DNA of 64,000 nt from Heloderma charlesbogerti (GCA_026122225.1 JANEZZ010001900.1:868001-932000), one strand, 5' to 3'; positions 51,918 through 62,960 are shown, numbered from the stretch's first letter. The notes: a model not told the origin generated them from the letters alone. A program made the numbers and translations.

Positions 51918-52699
51918 CAGGGGTGTTGCACTTCAGGCCCACAGGCCAGACCTAGCCCACCTGGAGTTCCAGTCTGGCCCGCCGGGCTTCCCCACATGTC
52001 TCTGCCCCCATCCCCTGGCTGCTGATCATTTGGTGGTTTCCTGGCTTTTGCCACTCCTAAGGCTCAGTTTCTGGCACTAAGAGCTTAAGTTAAAATACAC
52101 TGGCATTTTTGGTATTTTGGCTTTGCTCCTTCTTCCTTTGGCCCTGTTCCTTTTTGCCTTCAGCCCCACCCACCACTTGCATGCGGTCACAGAAAGTTTA
52201 TCTGGGACTAAATTTGGCCCTGGGGTTGAAAGAGTTCCAACACCCCTGTTACAAAAATTGTGTTCTTTTCCCTGGTAGACCTTCCAATTAGTTTACCAAG
52301 AATGAGAGGAGGCAGAGATCTGGTCCAACACGATTTTATTCTGCAGAATAAGGCAACCCTTGGGGCTAACGCTCCAACAAAGGTTACAATCAAGTGATGT
52401 GATTCAAAAGTTTATATAGGCAAGACCTTTGGGGCTGTCTTACGCTTGCGCTGTACTAATCTCTTTGTCTAGCTGAGAGGGAAACAGAAGACAGGCAGCA
52501 CCTTTGACATATCTAGGCATGCGCAGAGAGGTAGCCTTGTACTCCAGTAAACACATTCTTGGCATTCCTGAGTCTCTGATAAGGCGCTGTGTCTTTGTTT
52601 AGCATGGCAGTCTCACACTGAGGTAAAACAGACATAGCCTAGCTTATAAAATCATGGGATAACAGACATACTACAACTGAAATTTCTATAACACCCCTG
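51918..52699. mobile_element. Non-autonomous hAT element split by an ERV-type LTR
   Basis: It starts CAGGGGTGTTGCACTTCAGG. The inverse end GAGTTCCAACACCCC is cut at 52246, and its last bases CCCCTG lie at 52694-52699 beyond the LTR. The interior shares CAGGCCCACAGGCC and the TTTCTGGCACTAAGAGCTTAAG / CACTGGCATTTTTGG motifs with hAT relatives. The outer octamers ACCTAGGC and ATGTAGAC match only 5 of 8. Confidence 0.82.
52247..52693 (-). mobile_element. Solo LTR of endogenous retrovirus type, minus strand (447 bp)
   Basis: On the minus strand it begins TGTTATAGAAATTTCAG and ends CAATTTTTGTAACA. It has a TATATAAAC box (52411-52418) and, about 75 bp downstream, an AATAAAATCG polyadenylation signal (52335-52340). 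A CCCC 4-bp duplication flanks it (52243-52246, 52694-52697). This is the U3-R-U5 layout of a retroviral LTR, and a 4-bp duplication is common for gammaretrovirus-like ERVs. No gag, pol or env remains. Confidence 0.88.
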
Positions 52700-52707
52700 A
52701 TGTAGAC

Positions 52708-53799
52708 TTTCCCTTGAAGATATGCACACATGAAGTGGTCTTCAATCTCTCCCCTGGTAAAGTGAAGATATTAGAATGGTCTTTCATGCTTACAAAGTTA
52801 AAGATTGGTAGGGTTAGACTGAAGGCCTCACAGTAATGGAAAAAAAATATTTTCTTTTCTATCTCATGGCATGTTATTGGACTCCTTCATTCCATATTAT
52901 TTCATGCTTCCAGCAGCTTAAAATGTTCTGTATCTCCTTGTGTTAGTTTACTACTGAATTGGGCATTATACATTTTGTGATTTTATACCCCATAGTGAGT
53001 GATATTAGAACTTAGCAGTTGCTGAAGCTTAGCTGAGATACTAAAGATGCAATTTTACACAAAGTTATGAGGGGACTTAGGGACTGTTCACACATATATT
53101 TTTATCAGCTGACCGCACTTTAAGAATCAGTGCTTTACAGTCTGATTGTAAATTCTACTGTAGTGTATCCCGGTGTATAGGCGTGTGGCCTAGGCACCCA
53201 CTCTTAAAGGCTACAACTTGACGGGGGTTATGCTAATATAATATTTATCACTGAAAATGTAGCTTAGATTTTATAGATATTGGAAAGGGGGGTGGTAAAA
53301 AGAGCAGGTGGGTTTCATTGTCATGATGGAACAGTACAGAGATCTTCTCTAATAAATAAGTTCTCATAAAGACATGTCAACTCTCGTTTGTTAACAAAAG
53401 CACTGGGAACCCCACTGAGCACAGCTTTTCAAGATGACAGAGTAACGATGACATCTGCTTTCACGTTATTGGAAGCGCAAGCAACACAGAACAGATTTAC
53501 ATTCTTCTACTGCCTGAGCAATAACTGTACAAAAAAGAAAAAGTCCTGTGCTCACTGAGCTGAAAATTAATGTGAATTACCATGCAGATTAGTGGGGGGA
53601 ATGCAAATGAGTTCAAAACAGTGAGGGACTGCTAGGCTCATCTCTGCAATTAATGTGGCTAGGCCGCAACCCTAAAATGATGCCTTTATTAACGGGTGCA
53701 GGTTCATAGACTGGCTGGCACCCAGGATGCTGTCCAGCTATAATTCCTGTGTTCTGAATATTCTTCCTCGGAACTCATTATATATATAATTTAAAGAGT
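52708..53799. other. Unique sequence; candidate conserved non-coding DNA
   Basis: 53330-53700 shows no repeat hallmark, and GAAAATTAATGTGAATTACC and ATGCAAATGAG motifs resemble homeodomain/POU site clusters. Conservation is not tested. Confidence 0.4.
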
Positions 53800-53807
53800 A
53801 TCTATAC

Positions 53808-54655
53808 TAGCGCTGTGCTGAAAATTTCTCCCACATTGTTTTCGAGCATTCTCATTCAATCTGATAGAAAAGAAATTGCTTTCAAAAGAAATTCAGTGGT
53901 GAAATTTAGGAGAAATTCTCATGGGTTGGGTTTGGGGTTCTTGGGCTTACCTTACTTAGGAGGTGGCTGAGGAGTGTGTGCGAGTGTCTTGTCTGTCATT
54001 GTACAATCATCTCTCCATCAGCCTATAGCCTCCTCAGATCCCTGCACTTAAATTAAAGCTCAGGGGAAAACATGATGAGGTAATTCCTCCCATAGCATTT
54101 TTTCAGATCAGGAAGCGCAGGCAGCCTAGGAAACCACAGAGCAATGGAGAGATGTGTAATAGAAAGAAAACACACACATAGCACCCTCAGCCACCTCACA
54201 GTGATTAGGTAAGCTCAAAAACACCAATAAAAACATTCAAAAGAAATTATAAAATGCCCTGAGAATGAGGCAGAAAAATGGAAGCCTATTTCGTGAGGGA
54301 AAAACATTCAGGGAGGACAGATTTTGGCACAGCACTCGCTTCCCTGGATCCAGACACAGCACCCTCTCCTCCCCCGCCCCATACACACACTTGCATTGGG
54401 AGGGATGCAAAATGGGGGGCAGCCTGCCAACACAGCTGATGCTATTGCCACTTGCACTAGCAGCACAAAACCCCCAGAAACCCTTACAAAAAAAGAAAGA
54501 AACTGTGCTACACCCCTGCCAGTGCTGAGCCCTACCTGTGAGAAACTGTTGAAAATTTCTCCTTCCCCTGGAGAAATTTGGTGAAATTGTACCTCCAATT
54601 TCTCTGCCCAAAAATAGGGCAGAGCATTTTGAGAGGCCTTCTGTGCACAGCTCTA
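53808..54655. mobile_element. hAT-like element (TAGNGCTGTGCNC ends, 848 bp)
   Basis: It starts TAGCGCTGTGCTGAAAATTTC and ends GGCCTTCTGTGCACAGCTCTA. ATCTATAC (53800-53807) and ATCTATTG (54656-54663) match 6 of 8. GAAATTTAGGAGAAATTCTC near the left is mirrored by GAGAAATTTGGTGAAATT near the right. Non-coding. Confidence 0.78.
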
Positions 54656-54660
54656 ATCTA

Positions 54661-54896
54661 TTGTGCCATGGGGATTTTGCGATTCTATAAACAACCTGAA
54701 ACTAGTAGAGGCAGGTCAGCAGAGATTGTATAAGGGAGCTCACTGACCTATCCTGATCTGGAAACTAGCATTTCTGGGGTTACTTTTAGAATTGCAAAAT
54801 CCCTGTTGTGCAAGCAGTCGTGGCCACTAGCACAAAAGAAATCCTATAATGCTGCTGTGCTCCCAAACTAACGGAAGCATGGCAGCATTATAGGAT
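54661..54896. repeat. Two adjacent fold-back repeats
   Basis: TTGTGCCATGGGGATTTTGCGATTC (in split form, 54661) is inverse to GAATTGCAAAATCCCTGTTGTGCAA (54789). Immediately after, ATCCTATAATGCTGCTGTGC (54841) is inverse to GCATGGCAGCATTATAGGAT (54877-54896). Likely MITE remnants. Confidence 0.75.
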
Positions 54897-54939
54897 ATTT
54901 CCCAAGATAAAAGTCCACGATAAAACACAAAATCTAACA

Positions 54940-55625
54940 CACTTGGGCATTAAAATCAGCAAATGCTTTTTAAACAAATTCATCTTCACCAGGTGCCAAA
55001 ACAGGGTTACTGCCTGTCATACTGCAGGGGGAGAGAATTCCAAAGGTGGAGTGCCACAACCAAAAAGGCCCTCCCCGTCGTTGCCATCAGATGTACATGT
55101 GCAGGTGATGAAACAACCAGGAGGCCCTGATCTATAGATCTCAATGAATGGGCAGGTTGATATGGAAGAAGGTGCTCTTCAGGTAACATAGTCCCAAGTT
55201 GTTTAAGGCCTTATAAGTCAATAATATCACCTTGAACCTGCCTAATATCATATCGACAGAGCCAGCACAGTTCTTTCAGCAAAGGAATAATATGCTCGTG
55301 GTAGGCTGCCCCACTCAGCAACCTACCTACCAGTTCTGCACTAGCTGCAGTTTGTGGACCAATGTCAAGGGAAGCCCCACACAGAGCACGTTGCAGTCAC
55401 CAATCTTGAAGTAACCAATGCATGGATCCAATGTGGCCAGACTATCCCTAATGGCCATAATTGACATACCAACTGAAGCTAATAAAAGGCACCTCTGGTC
55501 ACCAAGTCCATTTGAGCCTTAAGTGTCAGAGATGGTTCAAGGAGTACCCCTAAGTTACAAACCTGCTCTTTCCAGGGGAGTGCAACCTGGTCCTCAACAG
55601 GTAACCTGCCTAAGTATTTGTCAGA
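54940..55625 (-). mobile_element. L2 LINE fragment, minus strand
   Basis: On the plus strand GGAAGCCCCACACAGAGCAC, GTTGCAGTCACCAATCTTG and CCACTCAGCAACCTACC are the complement of L2 RT-tail codons (LDYCNALYVGLP and downstream). Near 55010-55090 lies the complement of LWNSLPLQ and RAFLVVA. The frame is broken repeatedly. Confidence 0.82.
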
Positions 55626-56384
55626 TACGTTTGTTCTTAATATTGTAAGTTATCATTACAGCTTCACACAATGAGCTTTAAATTTGTGAGGTGCTATCTC
55701 AGTTTTGGAGCGTTCTAATGGTCAGGGCCAGGTTAGCAATAATGAGATGTTCAAAATTGTGCTGTACTCAGAAAGATGGGGGGGGGACTTCATGTGAAGC
55801 TCTCATTTATCTGCAATTTCAGGTTCTGCATCTTATCATTGGTGTCATATTGTTGAGCAGCACATGATCATTATGATGATGCAGCTAGAACATAGTGTCA
55901 TTCTGTTAAAGCATATATTGCAGCCAACGCACTAAAGCTGAGAGCCTGGAATCTGTTTTCAATACTAGGGTTAAGCCTTGGAATATGTGAAGTAATCATA
56001 AAGAAAATTGCATTTGAACATGGGCAGGATGCTGTTGCTGCTAAGAGTTGTCAATTTACCACTCCTCCAATTTCCCTTCCAGCCTCTCCATCTAGAAATA
56101 TTACTGAGCTTTAAGATTTCAGCTGAACAGCATCCATGTATGGAGTGGTCTGACAAAAATGTCCCCTCTTGGCCTGAATCTTAAGATTTTGCTATCTTAA
56201 CATTACTTATTTTTCATTTTTAAGAGAACAACCCCCCCCCCCGTCTATGATGATTGCCAACGCTTACAAAATGGTCAGCCTGTGTAGGATGAGTTGTCTG
56301 TCATCAGACAGCAGAAGCCTTTTTTTTCTCCCCACCTCCCACCCCATCCCTTCATCATGCCCAGGTGTCATTGCTCAACAGGTT
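55626..56384. other. Unique sequence, no gene recognised
   Basis: C-run at 56231-56241. No repeats or exon recognised. Confidence 0.45.
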
Positions 56385-56470
56385 AAGGCTGCACTCTTAT
56401 ATGTACTTCCCTTGGACTAAGTTCAACTGAACTCAGTGGGATTTACCTCCAAGTAGGCATGCATAGGACA
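56385..56470. mobile_element. Harbinger-like MITE, diverged
   Basis: TAAGGCTGCACTCTTATATG ... GAACTCAGTGGGATTTACC ... GGCATGCATAGGACAGGC is the TAA-type palindromic family, in decayed form. Confidence 0.6.
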
Positions 56471-56557
56471 GGCAACTGGTTGGCCACTGAATGAACAGAA
56501 TGCTGAATGAAATGGACCTTTGGTCTGATCTAGCATGGCTTTTGTTATGTTCTTAGA
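56467..56557 (+). mobile_element. CR1 LINE 3-prime tip
   Basis: CAACTGGTTGGCCACTGAATG, then GGACCTTTGGTCTGATCTAGC and ATGGCTTTTGTTATGTTCTTAG in split form. CR1 tail, sense strand. Confidence 0.87.
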
Positions 56558-56581
56558 GCTGCCCGTGTCCTGTGTAAATGT

Positions 56582-56930
56582 TAGGGATGGACAGACACAC
56601 CCTTGTCCAGTTTCGGCGGGTGCCTGCTGAAGCGCTGCCCCCACCCGAGCCCCTCTCCCAGACCCATTTATGCCTCTAATACTGCATAGATCAGCCTTTC
56701 CCAGCCAAATTTGAGCATATTTGAATATGTGCAATTCCTTTTCTGTAAAAAAAAAAAAAAGCTCTGGAAAATGGCAGGCACTCACAGATGGGTCGAGGTG
56801 AGTGCAGGGAACCTCCAGGAGGGTGTGGGAGGGGGAGCGAGGCCAGAGACTCGATGGGTGCAGTCTGGGAACATGGGCAGGGGGAGCCCGACAGACTCCT
56901 GGACCCAGTCAGGTGCCTGAACCATCCCTA
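56582..56930. mobile_element. hAT-like element with TAGGGATG ends (349 bp)
   Basis: It starts TAGGGATGGACAGACACACC and ends GGTGCCTGAACCATCCCTA. The flanks GTAAATGT (56574-56581) and GTAAATGC (56931-56938) match 7 of 8. It holds an A-run at 56747-56760 inside a TTTTCTGTAAAA..AAAATGGCAGG palindromic area. Non-coding. Confidence 0.88.
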
Positions 56931-56938
56931 GTAAATGC

Positions 56939-57802
56939 TCTAGATGAAATTCCCATTAGACTGTAGGATGTCTAATGAATTGCTTAGCACTTGAGAGAGC
57001 TTAGTTCAAATTATTAGTCATTTGCATGAATGGCAGAGATCTCAAAGTAATGTCAGGTTCTCTGAGTGGCTCCTCAACACTGGGCGCTGCTTTCTATTCC
57101 AAAAGAAGTTTGACCAACCGTCCTCCCACTTTATTCATACCACTTCTCCCTGTTAAAGGGTGGGACCCAGGAAATTCAGGAGAGATTTTTGTCATTGACT
57201 TTCCTGGCCATGGAGCAAGCTTCTTGCTTGCTTGCTTCTTTTAACATGGTACCCTGAAAAAATATGGAGGTCATTCTCTGCCTTCCAGCCTGTACTTGGC
57301 CTTGTAAAATGGACTTTGAATCCTGGAGCTCTGCAACTATGTGATGTTAATAATCCCCATCATGGATCTCATGTCATCTCATCTAGTTTATCCTTAGTGG
57401 AAACCCACTGAAAGTGCAAGGTGAAGAAGGGTTGCCCACAACCTGGCTTCTTCTCATATTGCCCCGTTCCCAAAGGCATTTTCAGCATCTCATTCATATT
57501 AGTAAAGGGTGTGACTAAGTAGCCTTCTGCTTTAGCCTCCTCTTCTTTCTGTATACAAAGTTATTAACTCCTTGCTACCAACTCAAGATAGATTTTAAAA
57601 TATCAACATCTTTTTTAAAAGTGAAGAACAATTTCAATCTGCCAAAACCAAAATTGATCCTTTTCCTGGATGCTCACGTGTTATTGACTTGATATAAAGT
57701 CCTAAAAAAATGTAACATTATCTGCATGAAATTTCTAATAGAGCCACTCATTTCTAGCCTTATTTTATGTAGGCATTTGGGACTGCCATTAAGGCCACAA
57801 TC
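56939..57802. other. Unique sequence, no gene recognised
   Basis: No recognised repeat or exon. Confidence 0.45.
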
Positions 57803-57810
57803 TTATAAAC

Positions 57811-58094
57811 CAGGGATGCAGAACTTCTGAATTCATTTTGTGGAAGCTCTTGGGGGCCACATTCCAGTGGTGGGTGGAGCTGAAAACAAAAGGGAGAGGA
57901 GCCAAATACCAAGAGTATTACTGCCAGTAATTAAGCCTTAGGAGAGGCATCTCATCCTTTTAGAATGGGGAGGGGACTGCACAAAAACCAGGAAACCACC
58001 ATTGGTGTTTGGGGAAAAGGGGAACCTTAGAGGGCTGGATTGGGACCCTCAGAGGGTTGAATTTGGCCCCTGGAACTGAAGTCCTGCACCCCTA
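57811..58094. mobile_element. Non-autonomous hAT element (284 bp)
   Basis: It starts CAGGGATGCAGAACTTC and ends GAAGTCCTGCACCCCTA. TTATAAAC (57803-57810) and CTATACAC (58095-58102) match 6 of 8. It shares CAGTAATTAAGCCTTAGGAG and CATCCTTTTAGAATGGGG with 28339-28844. Confidence 0.82.
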
Positions 58095-58099
58095 CTATA

Positions 58100-58175
58100 C
58101 ACACTGACCAGAGAAAAAGTCTCATTCAACTTAGTGGGACTTACTTCTGAGTAGACATGCACAGGTTTGCCCTAT
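58100..58175. mobile_element. Harbinger-like MITE, partial
   Basis: AAAGTCTCATTCAACTTAGTGG, GACTTACTTCTGAGTAGACATG and CACAGGTTTGCCCTATAAAC are one half-palindrome of the TAA family in inverse orientation. Confidence 0.6.
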
Positions 58176-58364
58176 AAACCTGGTCTAGCCAATTTGCTTC
58201 ATATTTTGTGTGCTCAGAGATCTGTCTTCATAAAATGCAAGTCAGCCACTTCAGCTGAATATCCCAGGAATCTTGAATAAACGGTACTAATGTAAAAGCA
58301 CTCAAGTTTCAGCAACAGCAGCAATTCTGTTTTTGTTTGTTTTTAAGGAGGTGACATAAATTCA

Positions 58365-58585
58365 TAGTGTATAGGTCTATCAACAGCTATTTCCCATGAT
58401 AGCAGCATCAAACCTCCAGGTGCAGAGGCCATGTGCCAAAATATGAGTCCCTAGGGGCAATAATGGGCAAAGTTCCTCCATGCCCTGCTTTGGGGCTTCC
58501 TTTAAGCCTCTTTTTGGCCATTCTTAGAAAGAGGATTTTGGACTAGATAGGCTGCTGTTCTGATCTAGCAAGCTTCCTTTTATGT
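58365..58585 (+). mobile_element. CR1 LINE 3-prime UTR, diverged
   Basis: TTTGGACTAGATAGGCTGCTG, TTCTGATCTAGCAAGC and TTCCTTTTATGTG close a UTR like that at 20517-20766. Confidence 0.72.
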
Positions 58586-58707
58586 GTTGATGATTAAAAA
58601 ACATTTTCCCAAATATATAACTTCATAGAGAAATATAATTGAAAAGCATCTCAAAGCTTCACAGGATAAATCCTGTCCTCCACTAATACAAGAGTGGTAT
58701 CACAAGT

Positions 58708-58985
58708 TGTCTAGGCCAGCCTTCCCCAACCTGGTGCCCTCCAGATAGGACTACAAAGCTCATCATCTACAGTCAACAGGGCCATCGCCCATGCTGGCTG
58801 GGGATTCAGAAGGTCCCAGGTTCGATCCCTGTCACCAGGTAGGGCTGGAAAAAGCCCTGCCTGAAACTCTGGAGAGCTTCTGCCAGTCACTGTTGACAGT
58901 ATTGGGCTAGATGGTCTGATTCAGTATCAGGCAGCTTCCTATGTTCCTATATTCCTATCTGGAGGGTACTAGGCTGGGTGAGGCT
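58708..58985. repeat. Fold-back MITE split by a SINE
   Basis: The left half is CAGCCTTCCCCAACCTGGTG plus CCCTCCAGAT...CTACAAAGCTCATCATC, then CCATGCTGGCTGGGGATTC. The right half is ATCTGGAGGGTACTAGGC. The SINE 58810-58962 sits between. Same family as 62961-63107. Confidence 0.8.
58810..58962 (+). mobile_element. tRNA-derived SINE, 5-prime truncated
   Basis: A good RNA polymerase III B box GGTTCGATCCC lies at 58819-58829. Then AGCCCTGCCTGAAACTCTGG, TGGTCTGATTCAGTATCAGG and CAGCTTCCTATGTTCCTAT follow, with a (GTTCCTAT)-like terminal repeat of LINE-derived type. The A-box part is missing. Confidence 0.9.
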
Positions 58986-60410
58986 AGTCTAGGCACATGC
59001 TGAAGATCATGATGTCTGGAGGCAATCAGAAACTTCAGGTCTTTCCACTTGGTTGTACATATTTAATTTTTCAACAGAGAGCACAGAAAGAGCCATATAT
59101 TGTGAGCTTTAACCTACATAAACCACTTACAAAGAAAAACATAATCCAGTTTTATTTTTATTTATGATTCAAGCTAAAAGCTATGGAGAAGATCTTGAAT
59201 GTCTGTTCACACGATGCACATATTTGAAAACAATAGAAATACACAGCTAACCAAACAAAGAACCTCTGCGTTTCTTTCCTGACATGACACAAACCACAGG
59301 TTGGTGTTCAGTGTGGGAATGCTATGGACTGGTCCTTCTATTGCTTTTTCCAAAACAGGGACAATGGTAAAGTATTAACACTCGAATCAGAAAAAAGCAT
59401 ATGGTATATAAAGTACAAGTGGCCTTGCGGGTGTCACTTTCACTTCCAGTATATGCATTACACCCTATAAGCCCTTTCAATTTCCACACTGTTAGAAAGC
59501 ACACAGAATGAATGTGTGTGGGAGGCAATGAGATCGTGCCGACTGTCCGCCGCCCCCATGACCTCCACACATTCATCTGCACTGTGAGCACACTCTGTGC
59601 ATCTACAAGTTGTACATGCAACCTGGGATCCTACAAAACGTGAAAGAGCCTCTCATGCAAAGAGACTTTGCATGTGGAACTTGTATTTGTGCAGGCTCTA
59701 TACACAGAGCCAATGAAGACATGGGAAATCAGAGGGAAAAGACAGTGGGTGCAATCCCATTACCTCCTTGGACATGCGATTTGACTGTGTGGAAAGTGTT
59801 ACATTGAATACTGCCTGAGTGAAAAGTGATCCATTTACAGATAGCATTTCAAATCTTTTTTCTAATATAAGAATTTATCTCCATCACATAGGGAAAGGTT
59901 TTACAATATCCCTAAAAAGTATTGTAGTTTTAGAAAGTAAGCAGCATTTCATCATATATCAAATGTCCACATAGCAAGAGACAGTACACTCCAATATTAA
60001 GTGGAAATTGTTTTTCAGTAAGACCCAGAGTAGGGGCTTGAACCTTCAAAAGTCAGCCATGCAGTGTACTCTGAAAGCCCGGATCCTTAATCCATATGGT
60101 TGCAGTTAGTCAGGATTAAATCGTGGACATTATCAGAACAGTGAAACAAGGACAGACCTTTCTAGTCGTATTGTAAAAAGAATTTCTATAGCCTATTCTA
60201 AGCAATTCACATGGAATTTCTTGAACTGTCTGCTTTTCATCAACCTCTGTATGAAATTGATTCCAAAGTTCTATTTTACATTTTGTCTTTTTTTTTTTTT
60301 TCCTTTCTCAGCTCTGTTTAAAACTTTTCTGTGGGCTCCTGGGATTTGACAGATGTGATCAAACTGCATTGTGATGAAGAGTGTCTAGAAACCTACAGAC
60401 TCCGTCCAAA
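58986..60410. other. Unique sequence; candidate single-copy region
   Basis: No repeat hallmark over 1.4 kb, apart from a T-run at 60289-60301. No exon recognised. The longest frames (99 codons) have no similarity known to me. Confidence 0.45.
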
Positions 60411-60510
60411 TCATAGAATAGTAGGGTTGGAAGGGGCCTATAAGACCATCGAGTCCAACCCCCTGCTCAATGCAGGAATCCAAATGCTCTTTGAGCACAG
60501 ATAATACATG
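60411..60510 (-). mobile_element. CR1 LINE 3-prime tip, minus strand
   Basis: ATCATAGAATAGTAGGGTTGG, then AAGGGGCCTATAAGACCATCG and AGTCCAACCCCCTGCTCAATG: the complement of the CR1 (ATTCTATG) tail and adjoining UTR. About 100 bp. Confidence 0.93.
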
Positions 60511-61405
60511 CATAAGGGTTTCATCACAGACCACAATATGCTCTACATGCACCATATCATTGCTTCCCCCAGTATTTTAGCTCATGAAGAAGCCCAAATG
60601 AGCTGGAAATTCCAAATGTGCAAGCAGAGTTCCTACAGAGCTTTTTGCATATACATTTTAGCATTGCAAATCTCAATGAATTCAGCAAGCGAACTGACTA
60701 TCTTCTAGATAGTTCAGCTATAAGGACCCTGGGATCTGTTCTTTCTTATTCTATTTCTGCTATAATTACATGATTCAGTAGTTTTTATAGTTTGTCTATT
60801 TTACAGTAAAGTGCAATCAATGGCCTGGCACAAACACTGAAATAAAGGGTCACCATTTATTTTCCATATTAGGAACTTCATTTTCCTTGTTCCAGTAAGT
60901 AACTATACAAGTGTCAGAATTCAATAGCTTCATGATACTGTAGGCAGAATAATGATGAGCCCTTCAAGAAGTGATTGTGTGATATTTGCTTGTCTATTCA
61001 CTTGAACCGTTGGATGATGAAGGGAAATATTCTCAGAGAAGTCATGTATAATGAGGGAGTGGGTGGAAAAACGGATGTTCATGGAAAAATTTACAGTTTG
61101 TTGGTTAATTTCTCTGTATTATAGTAAAGCTGGGTTCTGATATGCATTCCTGTCAAGTACAGTGGGTAATGTCTTGGGCTGACAATTTATGCCATACATT
61201 AGCTCAACCCTACCATGACTAATCATGATTAATTTGTCTTTAAGTCAGCAAAATTATCATGGACTATCAATCATGTTCTTATTGTCTGGCAGATTTGTTC
61301 ATAATTATCCCACAGACATGATAATCTTCATGGATGATTCACTGGTGATCTGTGTAAGTTATGTGCCTACTGGAGTATCCTACTTCCCGAAGGGGCATAA
61401 GGGGG
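60511..61405. other. Unique sequence, no gene recognised
   Basis: No recognised repeat or exon. Confidence 0.45.
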
Positions 61406-61438
61406 GGGGGAGGAGAGAGAGAGAGAGAGAGAGAGAGA
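61402..61438. repeat. G-run and microsatellite (GA)n
   Basis: A run of nine G is followed by AGGA and about 12 GA units. Confidence 0.95.
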
Positions 61439-61792
61439 ATCACATGTCTTGCTTCTGAGAGCCTCTATACACCAGCCTAAAATCCCACATTTAAAATAGG
61501 ACTTTCTGCTTCCTTTTTAAATGCAGGATCACAACAGACTCCCTTTACTTGTGCTTCCTTTCCCCCCTCCCCTTTCTCCCTCCTTCTCCCCTTTATATAT
61601 GTCTTCCATATGTTTCACTGGTCCAGCTCCCCTTCTTGTGGCTTTTCCTTTTTCACAGAGGGAACTCAAGTGGAACACAAGCAAGGTAATTTGATACCTC
61701 ATTATCTCTAATCTGATTAAAAATGGAATAAAGGTCATTTAGTGCAGGAGACGCCCTGGAGGTTCACGATGTTCTCTAAAGGGCCTGCAAAT

Positions 61793-62686
61793 TAGGGATG
61801 TACGAAAGTTCCACCACAGATCTCGGGGAGGCCGAATGCCGGCGCATTTGGCCCCCCGAAATCGGTGGCGGAATGGCCCCCTGCCCCCCCGGGACAGGAC
61901 TTACCTTAGGTGGATCTTCCTGGCGGCGGCAGCTCCGGCGGCGGCTCCGGCGGCAGTTTGGCGGCGGCGGCGGCCAGTCTTCCGACCGGCTGCCACCGCC
62001 GCCATTTCCAGGTAAAAAAACACAAAAAACAAAAAAAGTGATAGGCTACATAAAGATTTACTTAGCCAATCACGGCTAGATTTAAAAAAAACACTGTGAT
62101 AGGCTACGTAAATCTTTACGTAGCCTATCACAGCTGATTAAACAAAAAACATGCGTACGCAAATGGTGGCGCCCATGGGCGCCGCCATTTGCGCTCCTTA
62201 TTTTGGCACGTCTTAGTCTATGTAAACATTTACGTAGACTAAGACGGCGAAAATAAGGGGAACACAAATAGCGTAGTGTCTACGTTATTTGCATTCCCCT
62301 TATTTTCGCCATCTTAGTCTACGTAAATATTTATGTAGACTAAGACGTGCCAAAATAAGGAACGCAAATGGCGGCGCCCATGGGTGCCGCCATTTGCGTA
62401 TGCGCGTTGTTGTTTTTTTAATCAGCCGTGATAGGCTATGTAAACATTTATGTAGCCTATCATGGCTGACTGCAGGGACGCAAACGGCGGTGGCCACGGC
62501 CGCCGCCATTTGTGTCCCTGCTAGCCAGCGGCCGGATGTCCGGCTGCTGGCGGAGCCGGCCAGCGGCTCCGCAGAATCCCTGCAGAGCGGAGCTGGCCGG
62601 CCAGGATTCGGGGGGGAGGAATGGAACGCCTCCCCCCCAGCATCAGCATAATCTGCGGAAAGGTAAGTACCTTTCGTACATCCCTA
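61793..62686. mobile_element. Palindrome-rich hAT-like element, clean copy (894 bp)
   Basis: It starts TAGGGATGTACGAAAGT and ends ACCTTTCGTACATCCCTA, with a perfect 8-bp duplication CTGCAAAT (61785-61792 and 62687-62694). In order it contains: an inverted pair CGGGGAGGCCGAATGC / GCATTTGGCCCCCCG; GGACTTACCTTAGG, whose inverse GGTAAGT lies near the right end; a CGGCGGC-rich stretch and an A-rich spacer. Then come two GTGATAGGCTAC hairpins (62038-62073, 62096-62131), a 255-bp palindrome (62151-62405), a third hairpin (62423-62468) and palindrome GCAGGGACGCAAA.. (62472-62521). No protein is encoded. Confidence 0.96.
62151..62405. repeat. 255-bp palindrome of nested palindromes
   Basis: Centre near 62278 (GTAGTGTCTAC). 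The arms carry GCAAATGGTGGCGCCCATGG / CCATGGGTGCCGCCATTTGC boxes that are palindromes by themselves, and CTTAGTCTATGTAAACATTT-type hairpins (about 62214-62245 and 62311-62344). It matches 32736-32988 in layout. It has CpG-to-TpG type changes. Confidence 0.95.
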
Positions 62687-62960
62687 CTGCAAATGTCTGT
62701 GAATGAGCAATCTCAATAACAGGATAAAAGCTCCATGTGAAAAGCAGGATAAAATCTTCCTGAGACTGCCAAGTGCCTAAAGAGTAGGATTCTTATGGAA
62801 GTAACATGACTGATTTTTTTTTTCTGAAAGACTATATATGTAAACCACATAGTAGATAGCTGAGAATGGGTGTAGTAGATATCTGTCTAAAATAGATATA
62901 TAGCAGAGAGCCAGTGTATGGTCAGAATGCTGGATTCTACTGGAAGGATAGGCTCTACAC

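Noticed and set aside
62289..62651. 120-codon open frame in the element at 61793-62686
   Set aside because: It is the palindrome and GC-rich passenger sequence read in one frame; the same residues appear on the opposite strand.
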